Source: Acheta domesticus (taxonomy: Eukaryota; Arthropoda; Insecta; Orthoptera; Gryllidae). From it: DNA of 64,000 nucleotides. Under the pieces are notes generated by a model. It was not told the origin of the DNA. It did no database searches and saw only the letters and a program-made list of their open reading frames with translations. The translations under genes were made by a program, and so were the position numbers. Within the stretch, counting starts at the first letter, position 1. Each line of letters begins with the position of its first letter. Shown piece after piece: positions 11,110 to 22,319 of the stretch. The DNA is taken from positions 52,833,327 through 52,897,326 of the forward strand of contig JAHLJT010003656.1 in the NCBI GenBank assembly GCA_031308135.1, in the 5' to 3' direction.

Positions 11110-11450
11110 ATGAGACAAACATCCGCCACCGTCGGGATGAACTATGATCTCCCGGTCAGAGTTGATGCAGAGTCAGTGCAATGCTGTCTTCGTGATTGTT
11201 CATTGATTGATTAGTGATTCCGGTCGCGTCGACTGGTCACGTCTAAGGTCATTAGGCCCGTGTGCGGCTAAGGTCATTATTTCCGTAAGTAAAGTGCATA
11301 TTTTAATGTGGAAGGTGGCGGTGATCTTTCCCCATGGGATGGACGAGATCTGGTGCCGACCTACCGTCGTCTTACGGGATTCATCCTCAACCAGGTATCT
11401 CCCACTACCAGGACACCCCTCCAGCCGGGACAAGCAAGAGTTCAGTTGGT
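11110..11450 (-). repeat. SINE family A, head remnant followed by a body fragment
   Basis: 11125-11180 matches the tRNA-like head of family A in reverse (ACCGTCGGGAT...CTCCCGGTCAGAG). 11197-11440 matches its tail and body in reverse: a TTGATTGATTAGTGATTC tail, CGGCTAAGGTCATTA, GGAAGGTGGCGGTGATC, CAGGTATCTCCCAC, and CCAGCCGGGACAAGC. Head before tail on the plus strand means two truncated copies lie side by side. Confidence 0.65.
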
Positions 11451-11499
11451 GCCGAGCTTCCTCTCCTGGTCTGTCTCCTAGTCTGAGCGTGGTAGAATC

Positions 11500-11780
11500 A
11501 AAAGACGGGGGCTAATTTGGCGCGTGAGGGCGGCGCCATCTGCAATCGCTGCTCTGCCGGGGAAAGCGACGTCGTGTGAAGGCGTGGGAGCGGCCGCACG
11601 TCCCCTTCCCCTCCCTTCCCCACCCTTCCCCACCGAATTCGCCGTCGCCCGGCGGCGCCCTTACGTCACCTCTCGCGCAATGAGGCCCCAGGGGCCTTTG
11701 TCTCTTTGCGATGCGGTGCGTTGCGTTCCCACTTGCTCGCGCTGGCGCTGCACTCTGGAGGCCTCCGTTGCTTTCTAGGT
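11500..11780. other. CpG-rich block
   Basis: GC-rich, with a CCCCTTCCCC run near 11603-11630. An 84-codon plus frame (11524) has no recognisable domain. Confidence 0.4.
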
Positions 11781-12225
11781 TGTAACGAATGCGAATTGTC
11801 TCCTATGAGCCTCCCAAGTAGAATATTAATCTGCTTCTTGAATTCCTCGAATATCAAAACTTTTGAATCCTTGATAAACTAAAATTTACATCAATAAAAT
11901 TACACAACGCTTATCATAACGAAGAAACTGTCAAAGCATATTAAAAAAACCCCTTGTGTGTCAAAATTCTTAGATTTTAATGATAAACCATTAAAATGTT
12001 ATTTACATCATTTAAATTGTAAAAATACTTCAAATATAAACATTCCTTAAATGTTTTTGCGTATATTCACGGTAATTTACATTAATAGATCATCATAATC
12101 CAGCAAGAAAGACAACTATTGTAATAAATAGGTTAGGATTCCAAAGATTCGAACGATGAAAGAATCACCAAGATTCGAAGTTTCGAAGCTCGAAATATAG
12201 CTCTTTGTGAAAATACATGCGCCAG
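11781..12225. other. AT-rich stretch, nothing recognised
   Basis: No supported gene or repeat. Confidence 0.5.
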
Positions 12226-12226
12226 G

Positions 12227-12442
12227 AAAGTCTCTCCGCAGTGTCAACTTGGTGATTCCCACAAAAATTATGTTGGTAGCAGAGTGTAACAAATGAAAAC
12301 GTAAGTACCACACACACCACAATCATAACATGCTAGAAGTGCTGTCCCCTTCACTTGTTTCCAGCGATCTGTTTGCTACCAACATAAATGCAATTTTTAA
12401 TACGAGGCCCTGACTCGGCCCAATGCGGAGAGACTTTCCAAG
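12227..12442. mobile_element. Inverted-repeat element, MITE-like
   Basis: GGAAAGTCTCTCCGCA at 12227-12242 recurs inverted as TGCGGAGAGACTTTCC at 12423-12438. An inner pair, ATGTTGGTAGCA (about 12269-12280) and TGCTACCAACAT (about 12373-12384), keeps the same order with unequal spacers. Nested inverted repeats over ~215 bp fit a decayed MITE. No clear target duplication. Confidence 0.45.
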
Positions 12443-12895
12443 CCCACTACATATATTGAGAAAATCTCGAATTTGTGAGACACTTCAAAGCGAATAGCGA
12501 GTTATCAACTATGCATAATTATCATGAGCTATCAACGAAATATATTTACGAAAATGTAGTTGTGAGCATAAATCGTATATTTTTGATCAATTATTTATTT
12601 TTCCAATTAAATTTAAAACCAATGAATGGGTGAGGTTTTCGTTTCCCAGGAAAGACTGAGATGTATTCATTTACGCTTTGAGCGATGAAACGTCTCACAG
12701 TCGGTCGAGAAAATTTGAGATTAGCTTCGCCAACTTTATATGTAGTACCAAGAGAATCTTGAGAAACTTTATCTTGAAAGAAAACATGAAGTACACAGAC
12801 TTTTCCATTAACCTTCAGGTCGAGAAGAGGAAGAACATCCACAGGTCAAAGAAGTTATACCTACTTGCCATTTGAAATAACTTCTCGTTAATGCC
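12443..12895. other. AT-rich stretch, nothing recognised
   Basis: An 83-codon minus frame (12591-12842) has no recognised domain. Confidence 0.4.
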
Positions 12896-12899
12896 AACA

Positions 12900-13285
12900 G
12901 GCGCGCAAGCGACCGTACAACCACCTGTGCAAACCACGCTCCTGCTGAGGCATCGATGCTGTGCCATAGCGGCGCGGTCGCCGTCTCAGGCGTCTGCGAC
13001 CGACCATCGACGCTCCTTTAGCGGCGTTCACTTTGTGCAGCGGCGGTGGCGGCGGCGGCGCAGGTCGCTGCCGCAGACGTTCTCTGGAGCGCGGAATTCG
13101 CAGCGCGCGGCTCTGCCCTACTGCATCTCATTAAAATACTTGGAGCCATGTCGACGGCGGCGTTCGAACAGGCGCCCGTTTGGTTGGAGCCGACCGGTGC
13201 GGCGAGGCGAGGCGAGGCGAGGCGAGGCGAGGCGGAGACCTCAACGCGCCGTTAAGCGGCGAACCCCAAGCGGTGCGTGATATTA
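12900..13285. other. GC-rich block containing a (GGCGA)7 pentamer tract
   Basis: GC-rich, with a GGC-triplet tract near 13040-13065 and a near-perfect GGCGA/GCGAG pentamer run at 13201-13236. Open frames are low-complexity. No gene supported. Confidence 0.55.
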
Positions 13286-13935
13286 TGAATGGAGAAACAC
13301 GATTGGCGCATCCCGCTGTCTCAGGCTTCCTTTAATCCAGGCGCTGCAGTTGAGTTTAATAGAATGTAGAAACGCTTGCATACGAATATTTTACATATCT
13401 GTACCTGAATAGTGGCCATTGAATGGAGATCAATCACTGTCCATCACCGTCTTCTGCGGAGGTGACTAGGGGAAGATTACTTACCGGTTACTTTCTTTAT
13501 AACCGGTTCTAATGGCACTGGCTGAATAGAAGAATTTGGAAAATTACATCAATTGCTAGCAAAATTAAAAATTGAGAGAAATGTAGAGAAAAGTTAGTAT
13601 TAAATCAATTATACTCTGTCCATAAATGAGATTCTTAGTGAGGATTCCCTCCTACGAACAAAATTGGTTAAGTTAGTGGTTGAGTAAGTTTTTTGCGAGT
13701 ACCCCGAAAATTTTTGAGTTTTGTATTATTAAAAGTTGTTTTCTAGCGGGTATTTGAATGTATTCCTTGCAACTCTTTACATTTCAAACTTAAAAAATGG
13801 TTTATCCAGTATATATTTTGGTTTATCAAAGTTGGTTTGGCACTTTAAATGAATGTTTGTTCTCCACCATCACACCATTTTTCACTACAATCAATTGCGG
13901 TCTTTAAATATTTTATTAAATTATACAAGCTGTTT
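13286..13935. other. AT-rich stretch, nothing recognised
   Basis: No supported gene or repeat. Confidence 0.5.
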
Positions 13936-13944
13936 AGAGAATTG

Positions 13945-14012
13945 AATGCCCCGGCCGGGGATTGAACCTAGATCTTCCAATGTTCTTCCAGTTGCTGTAC
14001 TATCTTAAATAC
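13945..14012 (-). repeat. tRNA-like SINE head remnant
   Basis: GGGGATTGAACCTAG at 13957-13971 is an inverted B box (GGTTCAATCCCC). The following 40 bp have a tRNA-like A-box spacing on the minus strand. No family body follows clearly, so this is a head-only remnant. Confidence 0.4.
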
Positions 14013-14382
14013 AGTGACATGTGGACTAAACTTCACAATTTGTTCTCTAATTTTCTTATGTTAAAACAGATACATTAATATTCTCAGCTTCTAACACATT
14101 ATCGATTTAATAACTTTGTAACTGAGCGTTTTGTGATCTTTGAATTTTTGCATTTCTGCATTGGAAATATGTGAATTGCTGTCTAACTGCAGGAGCCAAA
14201 ACGTCTCTGAACAAAACCACAACTAGTGGTGCTAAAGAATTGCACAGACTTTCCCGTATTAGCTTTCTATTTCCTTTGGTCTTGGCAAGCAATTCGGACT
14301 TGACACATACCCTTGCCAGCTACCGTCTATCGCCGCCCAAAATATTTTTTAAAATCATTTTCTTAATTTTTCGGTTTCTTAA

Positions 14383-15348
14383 CCCGGCGCGCGGCGGGAA
14401 CGTGAAAACTCCTCACGTCAGTGGGAACGTTGGATCTGACAGACCCGCTAATTATTATTGGCCATTTAAAGCACTAATTAATTATAAAAATATTTTATCA
14501 TGGAGTAAATGATGCAAATAATTCATAGATGCAATATAAAGCACAAAATATACCCCAATTGTTTAAAAGTGTCACACTAGTGAACAAAAAATAAAATTGA
14601 AAGTGAACGAAGATCGAACAAAGAAAATAAAATGTAGCATTAAGTTAATAACTGCAATATTAACAAAATATGTCTACATGTCTGAAACAAACGTAATGGA
14701 AACTTTTTATAGTAATGTTTTATATAATGTTTTATGGAAGCTTTTTTTACAATAAGTTTTTCGGCCATTTTGTTCGTTTCTTAACCTTTCGAGTAAGTGT
14801 TTTGTGGCCTACAAAAATTTAAAATAATTTGCATTTCTTAACCTCAAAGTATCGATTTTATTTATGAACATTTGACAACAAATAAATAAATATATTATTT
14901 ATAAAAGGTTCAGGTTCTATTTCCTGATTCTCAGGTTCAGCTTATTCAATTTTTTGTTCATAATCTGCTTTCTGAACAAGAAATTTCTAGTACAAATGAG
15001 AAATAAGCAACTTCAACATCACTTGATAAACAATAGTTTTCGAAAATATTGTTTAACAATTCAATATCTTTCGGATTTAATGCATTAAAATAACTCTTAG
15101 ATGAGCCGGCCATGTTGTAAAAATGTCACATAAGCGGAAACGTTGGGTCTGACAGACCCATCAGCAACTTTGAGCAGGAAAAGCACATCACATTTTTGTG
15201 ATAAACTCAAACTAATGATCGACAATAGTTCAAAAAGATTGAGTTTGAAGGTAGACAGGTGGATAAGTCTGTAACTAATTTCCTTCAATTGATAGACCGC
15301 TTCAAAGATGTCATTGGGTCTGACAGACGGAACGTTCCCACTGCCGGG
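14383..15348. mobile_element. piggyBac-like element, 966 bp, TTAA target duplication
   Basis: TTAA at 14379-14382 and at 15349-15352 flank exactly inverted ends starting CCCGGC (left CCCGGCGCGCGGCGGG, right CCCGGCAGTGGGAACGTT when inverted). TTAA flanks with CCC..GGG ends are the hallmark of piggyBac. A module GGGAACGTT-GGGTCTGACAGACCC occurs three times: near the left end (14421-14446), inside (15135-15160) and at the right end (15315-15340, inverted order). These look like transposase binding sites. At under 1 kb the element cannot encode a full transposase (~600 aa), so it is a non-autonomous deletion derivative. The internal part may keep a start of the old gene (14958-15113). It belongs to a different family from the element at 36917-44901, whose ends differ. 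Confidence 0.8.
14958..15113 (-). pseudogene. Possible 5' stub of a piggyBac transposase gene
   Basis: Within the 966-bp element a minus-strand frame opens with ATG at 15111-15113 just inside the element and runs 51 codons (begins MAGSSKSYFNALNPKD, rich in acidic and Asn residues) before a stop. Its position just inside one end fits the start of a transposase gene cut short by internal deletion. No diagnostic domain survives, so this is inference from position. Confidence 0.3.
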
Positions 15349-15352
15349 TTAA

Positions 15353-15985
15353 TAGTAGAACGGAAATATTAATTTTAAGAATATTAAGGAACAGTGAAAC
15401 CTCCCTAAATGGCAATTTGAAAAATTTAGAGTACTTTTTAAGAGAATGCTTATTTCAGTTGTTTAATAAATGTCATAAATCAAAAACTTTTCTGGAAAGA
15501 GCTGTCCTTAATTTAACTTTAACATTCTTAACTGTAAACCAGAACTACGAATTACGAAGGGAATATTGCATAATATAATTTGAGTTTCACGTGGTATTTC
15601 TGTACTGTTACTTAAGTCACTTATTCTACTTTCAAAATAGTTAACAGGTTGTTTTGAGGTGCTTTATATGGATCGATAGTAGATCAATATGTTAGAAGCA
15701 CTTATCGTATAGATCCTACTAAGGCGTATCATTTCACCTCTGAAGGCACTGAGCCTTAAAAAGATCGTTGGAGTGGAGTCACTTGGTGGGCATGGGAAGT
15801 TGGCGTAAGAGGTCGAAGCAGAAGTAAGAATCAAAAATATTCCATGTATTTTATTTTAAAAGCTTGATCATTTTCTTTCTCGAATTATTTGCTTTCTTTT
15901 TCAAAGTCACTGTGAATTTAAAATACGGATAAAAATAATTGTTGTTCATCGATGATGTTATGTAATTTTATCTTTATTATTCTGA
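15353..15985. other. AT-rich stretch, nothing recognised
   Basis: No supported gene or repeat. Confidence 0.5.
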
Positions 15986-15987
15986 TT

Positions 15988-16215
15988 GAGTCCCCCTGAA
16001 CAGCGTGCTAGTTCTCTCTTGGCGGTTTCGGATTCAATTCCTGGCCGGGAGAAAAATGAAGCTTTAGATTTCTAATACAAATCGTTCCAGATTGTATAAT
16101 CATATGACGAAAGGAAAAGCTCAGATAGGCTAAGTAAGCTAGGTGCGGTGATGAGGACACTTCATTATTGCTACATGTCTCCCTTAGTCCCAGGTGTGGA
16201 TAATAAAAGTAATTG
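15988..16215 (+). repeat. tRNA-derived SINE, family B copy 2
   Basis: Head with GGATTCAATTCCTGGCCGGG (B-box-like, from 16030). The body AAGCTTTAGATTTC...AAAGCTCAGATAGGC aligns with the copy at 3969-4204, ending at a similar TGTGGATAATAA tail. The B box is degraded, so the copy is old. Confidence 0.65.
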
Positions 16216-16499
16216 AAAACAAACAGAGCTCAGGCCTGTGAACAGCGTTAGGTGGTAAAAGATGAATTCAACCCTAAAATGCGAAATAGCTACATACATT
16301 GTGATTCATGGAATATTGCAATGTGATAACCGGAATGAAGACACATTTCTAGCATGTCTTTCTCATTGCATCCTCGAAAAGTGAGATATCAGGAACGGTC
16401 GAACATTTCCCCGAAAAGGAGCGTTAAGTCAAGTTCGTTTAGGAACCCGAGGTGTACACGAAGCAAACAGAATAATTACGCTCGTTAAAATGACTGACG

Positions 16500-16965
16500 C
16501 ATAACGTCAAAAATTCGGCGCGGGTTGGCAGCCCTCGCGGGGCCGTCGCCGGCGCCGCGCCGCGCCGCTCCGGGTCGCCGAGGAGCGGGCGAGCGAGAGC
16601 GGACGGACGGACGAGCGGGCGGGTTATGACACGGCGACGGGCAGCGGCGGGCGGCGGCGGCGGGCGGCCGGGATGTCGCCCGGCGGCCGGGCGCCCGTGA
16701 AATATGCGGCCATCAGCGTGAGCGATGACGCGCGGGGCCCGCGGCGGACCCCCGCCGGCCGCCGGGGCCCGCCTGCCAGCGGCCCCCGCGCCCATACATC
16801 AATATCCCCCCGGCCGCCGCCACGCTCCGCCGCCACGCTCCGTCGCCCGCCGCCCGTCACGCCCCCGCGTCGCCGCCGCGGGCCCGCTCGCGCAAGCGCT
16901 TTTTTGGAGACGCGCCGCCGCCGCCGCCGATGTCCCTGCCGCCGCGCGATCAGGTTGGAGTAACA
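16500..16965. other. CpG island
   Basis: One of the strongest CpG blocks in the window. It holds CCG/GCC triplet runs (16640-16670, 16905-16930) and non-repetitive patches such as AATATGCGGCCATCAGCG (16701-16718). Long frames on both strands compete and are low-complexity. A candidate promoter/enhancer island; no exon recognised. Confidence 0.5.
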
Positions 16966-16984
16966 AGTCAGCGGGAGGCAGACA

Positions 16985-17500
16985 GCCACGATTCGGGTGA
17001 TGGTGCGGTTGAAGATGGTCGTGGTAATAGTCATGACAAAGGACGTGATGGTGATGATGGCGATGGTGATGGTAATCGTAAAGGTGGTGTAGGTGATGGC
17101 GAATGTTGAAGTGATGCTGAGCTGGTTATTGTGGGGGTGGTGATGTTGGGGAGTGAGACTGGTAGGGTGGAGAATGGTGGGAGAAGGAAAGGAAGCGAAG
17201 ATGATCATGACGACGGTATCGGTAGTAGTGATGCGGACTAGAGGATGATGAAGATGGAAGTAGTTGTGTCGGTACTAGTGATGTCGCAAGGGACGGTGTT
17301 GGTGATGGAGGGAGTAGTAGTTAGTACCGTGTAGTTGTGATGGTGACAGTGGTAAGGGAGGGTTAATTGGAGTTGTTGGTGTTGTATGGGTGTTGTTATG
17401 TAAATTTAGGCAGTGATGTTGATGTTGGTGATGGAGGTGTTGATTTCAGGAGAGGTTGTGGTGATGTCTGCGGTGTTTGTGTTGTCGTTGGTAGTATTAA
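16985..17500. repeat. Degenerate GTGATG/GTTGGT-rich low-complexity tract
   Basis: Purine/T-rich plus strand dominated by GATGGTGATG, GGTAGTAG and GTTGGTGTTG variants over ~500 bp. The minus-strand frame reads as Thr/Ile repeats, so it is not considered coding. Confidence 0.6.
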
Positions 17501-17510
17501 GTAATAACTA

Positions 17511-17726
17511 TGGGAATGGTTCATGGACGTTGGCGAATTAATTAATATCTTAGTTTTCCAACGTGTGGGGACTTTATTGTTACTTCATCAGGGCTATGAA
17601 CATATTAACATGCTATTATCACAATGTATTTATCTGTTCCACAGTCCTTATGAGGGAACAATACAGTTCCAAAGCGTTGGCAAACTAAGATATTAATTAA
17701 TTGACGAACACCCACGAACATTCCCA
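17511..17726. mobile_element. MITE with ~53-bp inverted repeats and TA flanks (Tc1/mariner-like)
   Basis: 17511-17563 and the reverse complement of 17674-17726 are nearly the same over ~53 bp: both begin TGGGAATG, share AATTAATTAATATCTTAG, and end CCAACG. The element is 216 bp and is flanked by TA on both sides (17509-17510 and 17727-17728), the target of Tc1/mariner transposons. There is no coding capacity; it would be moved by a transposase from elsewhere. Confidence 0.8.
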
Positions 17727-17728
17727 TA

Positions 17729-18935
17729 ATATACTATGATTGTGAATACAAGAAATATTAGTAATAATTGAAATATTTGCATTTATGATAATGAGCACTA
17801 GTTGTAGCAACGGAGGAGTAATGAAAATGAGACTAGGGGTTGATGCTTTGGAACAAGGTTATGTTGAAATACATCTCAGAAAATGTATCCCCATACATTG
17901 GTTGTAGACTTGTATTAGGTTGATATTACTCTGATGCTAAAATTACTCTTTTCTCGCAACATGTCAATAGGCTCCTTAATTTATTGTTTTATTTCGAACT
18001 CTAACACAATATGACTAGTAACATTTTTATTAGTTTGAATTTAATTTGAATTTGACAGGAATTATAAAATACATGAGGATGATAATGGTAAAACAAATTA
18101 AAAGTTTTTTTTACAATTAGTATGTTTGTCGGCAAGTTGTTATGTGTTTGAGTAGTTACCCGACAATTTTTAATGTTAAATAAGCAAATTCATTGATTTT
18201 ATTTATGTGTAACATATTTTTATTTTTACTAATAAAATTCAACATGTTTTAGTAAAAATCATTAATGTTGTGGGAATGTTTCCTGTAATTAAGTTATCAT
18301 ACTTACAAACATGTTTTCTTTTCACGAAAACTACTTTTTATTTAAACATCATTTTACGACAACACAAATAGCAGCAACATAACATTTTCTTCATAAAATG
18401 ACACTATATTTTAGAGTTAGAATACTGTTTCATCCCCAGAAATAATTTTCCTATTTCAAAACAAATTAAGAGAAAAAGCAACAACATATAGCATCGAACT
18501 TTATCGAAAAGAGCCAGGTAACGTACATTCCTTTTAATTTTATTGCAAAGTAAAATATGAATATGGATATTCTGAGCATATTAGTTTCGAGTTTTAGTTT
18601 AAGAGTTGTGTAAAATGTAGATGAATCTCAAAACATTTTCGGAAGAAAATAATTTTCTTTGCATATCTTTCTTCATATTTTCCAATTAACTGTAATGCAA
18701 ACTATATTTAAAAACATCGAATATGTAATAATATACATTCGGTGAACTCTATAACATAACATTACCCACGATTAAGGGTCCAAAAATAATTATGTAATTA
18801 TACCCATATAACGCGACAAATAAAGCTACCTCAATTGATAATTCACACGAACTGCAAAACATTTGAAAATTAAAACACTATCATAAGAACATCAGTTATA
18901 GGTAACGAAGATACATGGTCAAACAGGATAATTTA
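17729..18935. other. AT-rich stretch, nothing recognised
   Basis: About 1.2 kb without a supported gene or repeat. Confidence 0.5.
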
Positions 18936-19039
18936 TCACAGGTGTACGCCATTCGATCTCCCCAACAACGTACGAGATAACAACTACCACTCGAACGGGA
19001 ACGAAAAAAGCAGCAGCACAGAGGCGCTCTAAAAAGGCT

Positions 19040-19220
19040 TATCTCGCGCGCAATTGCTCTCCTGCAGGGGGCGGAGGTGGGGGTGGGGTGAGTGATGCGG
19101 CGGCGTGCGCATGCGCATCGCATTGCGCATTTGCTCTCACTTCCGCCGCCAAGCGGCCACTTCCACAATTCACTCGCTTTTTGCGCCGCCGCGTTTGTAA
19201 AGGTTATACCCGCGCAGAGG
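19040..19220. promoter_or_regulatory. CpG island with a perfect NRF1/EWG-type palindrome
   Basis: TGCGCATGCGCA at 19106-19117 is a perfect palindrome matching the NRF1 site (in insects bound by Erect wing). It is followed by CATTGCGCATTTG, ACTTCCGCC (ETS/YY1-like, near 19139) and a second CACTTCC. This cluster is typical of CpG-island promoters of broadly expressed genes. No clear first exon follows on either strand: the plus frame from 19092 (143 codons) has no recognisable domain. Confidence 0.35.
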
Positions 19221-19249
19221 GCCGCCACATCGACGATACGCGGCCAAAA

Positions 19250-21170
19250 TAAACCACACGTACAAAAAAAAAGAATGTCAATGATGGGTTTGGGACAAAA
19301 ACAACATAAGCCACTCCAGCCACAGCAAAACTTCAGCTATTTATTTATTAATATGTCGATTATGGCTGAAGGGTGGCTTACCTTTGCTACTGTATGCCCG
19401 GTTCATTTTTACGAAGGGCTTGGAGTACTTGCAAGACATTCTGACCTAAACCAAGATATATGCTGTATTTCACGGCCATTTGCAATAGAATCCATTATGC
19501 TGTTCATGGGTTTTGGTCTGTAAATTAAAACAAATATATAATTCTATACTTGTTTATACAAAAATATTATACAAAAATACCATCAGGGCCAAATTCATCA
19601 GCACGGTTAGAAAAACGTATAAAACACTAATTATTAACAAATATAATGGAAGCACACACTACCAACCACAAAGAGGACTTTTTAATTTAAAAAAAAATTA
19701 CAAATTAAAATTACAATAGACTTGAGTAGAGAATATTACACAAATATTGTGAACATTGTAACTCACCTCGGGAGACTCGCTGACAGAGCTGGCATGATGA
19801 CCCACACACGCGGACTACATGATCACGACTAAAATGGTGATCAAAAATGTCTGAAATGGTGAAGTGTGTTACGATGTTTAAAATACGCAATTATGAACAA
19901 GTGCCTTTTCTGACGTGGTAGTCCTCTCTGATAACATTAAAAATCCTGCAATAGTGTTTGGCCGATATAAATACTGTCGGGGCGACCTTGCTCATTAGAA
20001 ATCCTACATTAGAAATCATCCAACTTTTTGTCTTTGTTGTTTAGTTCTGAGAACTTCAGAACGTAATATCACGCTAGAAGCTCATGTCCAAAATGTTTGA
20101 AGTCAGAAATGTCACATGTACAACTTCGTTAAACGAGATTTCCCAGCACATGTTCGTAGGCAAAAAGTCATGAGCTTGGAACTTCTGCGTGCCATAGAAA
20201 ATTCTAACTTTTATTACAAACCATCATTACTTAATTATATTACTATAAAATGTAAAATAATGCTGTATATTACTACAATGTTAATTTGTTGATGCTGAAA
20301 CTAGTTGTCAAAAGGTTAAATGCGATTAAGAATAATTACAAGATTTTATTATAAAATACGTTACAAAACAAAACAATGGTAAGGTGTTCAAAATTCAGTA
20401 TATTAAGGAATAAAAGACGATGGAATGCTCTGTAGAGCACACTTCAACTCTTGTGCGGTAAGAGAAAAACCAACAGCAAACCATTTTATTTCAACAGAGC
20501 TTAATAATTAAAGACTGAGTACAATTATCGCTTATTATCACAACCTTATCGTTTCCTATTTTTATTAGTATCCGTTACTTTTCTCCTTACGTTTACATTT
20601 ACACAATGTTTTATGAATGAATTTCGAAGTGCTTAACGAGATATTGATACAAGTGATAATATCCCAACATTTTTAATTCTTTCTTTTTTCGTAAACAAAC
20701 TCTCAAATATTCAATACCTGTTGGGCGCTTTCTGAGTGGTTGCTTATGTAATTTATAAATATGCAGGAATGAAAACAGATTTTCTGTAGTACTTTTTAGG
20801 AAATTTACTTTGTGATTTATAGAACACAAATACCATTTCCTAACACTCGAGTTCATTTTGTTCTCACATTTCCGCATTAAAGCGATCATTATTTCTTATA
20901 ATCGCACCCACGAATAAATTGCATTGTCATAAATTAATCCCTTTTACATACAATAAAAATACCTTTTTAATACCGTTTTTAATAGTTTACATTTGGTTGA
21001 TATAACAATATATCAGGTCCATATTTTATATATCATAAAGTTCATATTTTTGTATTGGCTTATCAATTTTTCAGATGAAATAAACTAATGATACTCTTTT
21101 CATTTATCAGAGACCTAAAGGGATTTACTGTATGCATTGTATGGTTTTTTGAATACCAGGAAAGTTGACA
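19250..21170. other. AT-rich stretch, nothing recognised
   Basis: About 1.9 kb without a supported gene or repeat. Confidence 0.5.
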
Positions 21171-21171
21171 T

Positions 21172-21172
<1 letters not shown>

Positions 21173-21211
<39 letters not shown>

Positions 21212-21225
21212 CAACAATAATAATA
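21173..21225 (+). repeat. (TAA)n microsatellite
   Basis: About 17 TAA units with a few CAA interruptions at the right. It directly abuts the left end of the Dong/R4-type LINE fragment. Confidence 0.95.
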
Positions 21226-22260
21226 CGGAGGAAGTGAGGAAGGAGGATGAGGCCTCCTGGCACAATGCACTAGTTGGAATGGGAAACTATATAGTCAATC
21301 ATAAAGATGACTCTCTAAAGAGGCAGGTCATGAATCTGACCGAAGAATGGGAAACAGAGGCATTGTTAGTGTAGCAAGAAGCATTGCAAGGAAAACTATG
21401 CAAGACACCCCGAATAACATGAAGACATGCCTTGTTGCACCAAGCTGAACTGAACTTCTGATGCTACTAAACATAAATTGTGAGACACTAAAAATGGGAA
21501 TGAAATCGTGGAGAGACAAACCACTCCATGAACAATATATACAAAGAATGGACAAGGTGCAGATCAATAGATATAAATCATTTATGTGGCTTAAAAGAGG
21601 AAGAATGAAGCCAGAATCTGAATCAGTTCTAATAGATGCTCAAGATCAGGTCTTGAGAACACGACATTATGATAAAGCGTTTCTCAAAATTTTCTAAGAT
21701 GATAAATACCACATTTGCCACGAACAAGTAGAAACCATTGATCATATCGTCTCAGCTTGTCCAATTCTAGTAACGACCGAATACTTGAAAAGACACAACA
21801 GGGTTTGTAGCTACCTATACACTGGCAGATCTGTACCGCCCTCGAAGTTCCAAACATATACCCCAAGTGGTACGAACACTCACCAAAACCGGTGACATCT
21901 GGTGGACAATTTTGTACCACCAACAAATTCAAACGGATCGCACGATAGCGGCAAACAAACCGAATATAGTTATAAGGGATTTGGAGAAAAAATCGTGTAT
22001 ACTTGTCGATGTTGCTGTACTTTGCGATCAAAACGTCGTTACCAAGGAGACAGAGAAACGAGTTTGGAAATCGAGATCAGCCGAATGTGGGGCGTAAACG
22101 CACAGGTTGTCCCGATAGTTATCAGAGCTCTGGGATATGTTCCGCAAAATTTTTGTAAGAACTAGGCTAAACTTCCAGGTAATTCAAAAGACTAGGAAGT
22201 GCAGGAAATTGCTTTATTTGGAACTGCTCACATTTTGAGAAAACGTGCTGTGAATCGGCT
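21226..22260 (+). pseudogene. Dong/R4-type LINE fragment (C-terminal part), decayed
   Basis: Plus-strand reading frames, broken by several frameshifts and stops, give in order: a thumb/linker part with WRDKPLHEQYIQRMDK (21461-21697), a zinc-knuckle part with CHEQVETIDHIVSACP (about 21717-21765), and a restriction-like endonuclease part with KPNIVIRDLEKKSCILVDVA (about 21957-22016), then FGTAHILRK (about 22222-22246). In R2/R4-clade elements the endonuclease motif is K/R-P-D-X12-14-D/E; here the Asp after Pro is Asn, so the active site is lost. The first knuckle Cys also reads Tyr. The 5' part (most of the reverse transcriptase) is missing, and the left edge abuts (TAA)n, the known target of Dong elements. 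At the right the copy ends without its 3' UTR and merges into SINE-like sequence. Confidence 0.85.
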
Positions 22261-22319
22261 CCTCTCGTCAAAAATTCCATCTGATGACGTGATAAGCATT
22301 TGCGCTCTGGAACCCGGAT

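Noticed and set aside
21165..21374. Poly-Asn protein at the TAA repeat
   Set aside because: The Asn run is translation of the microsatellite.
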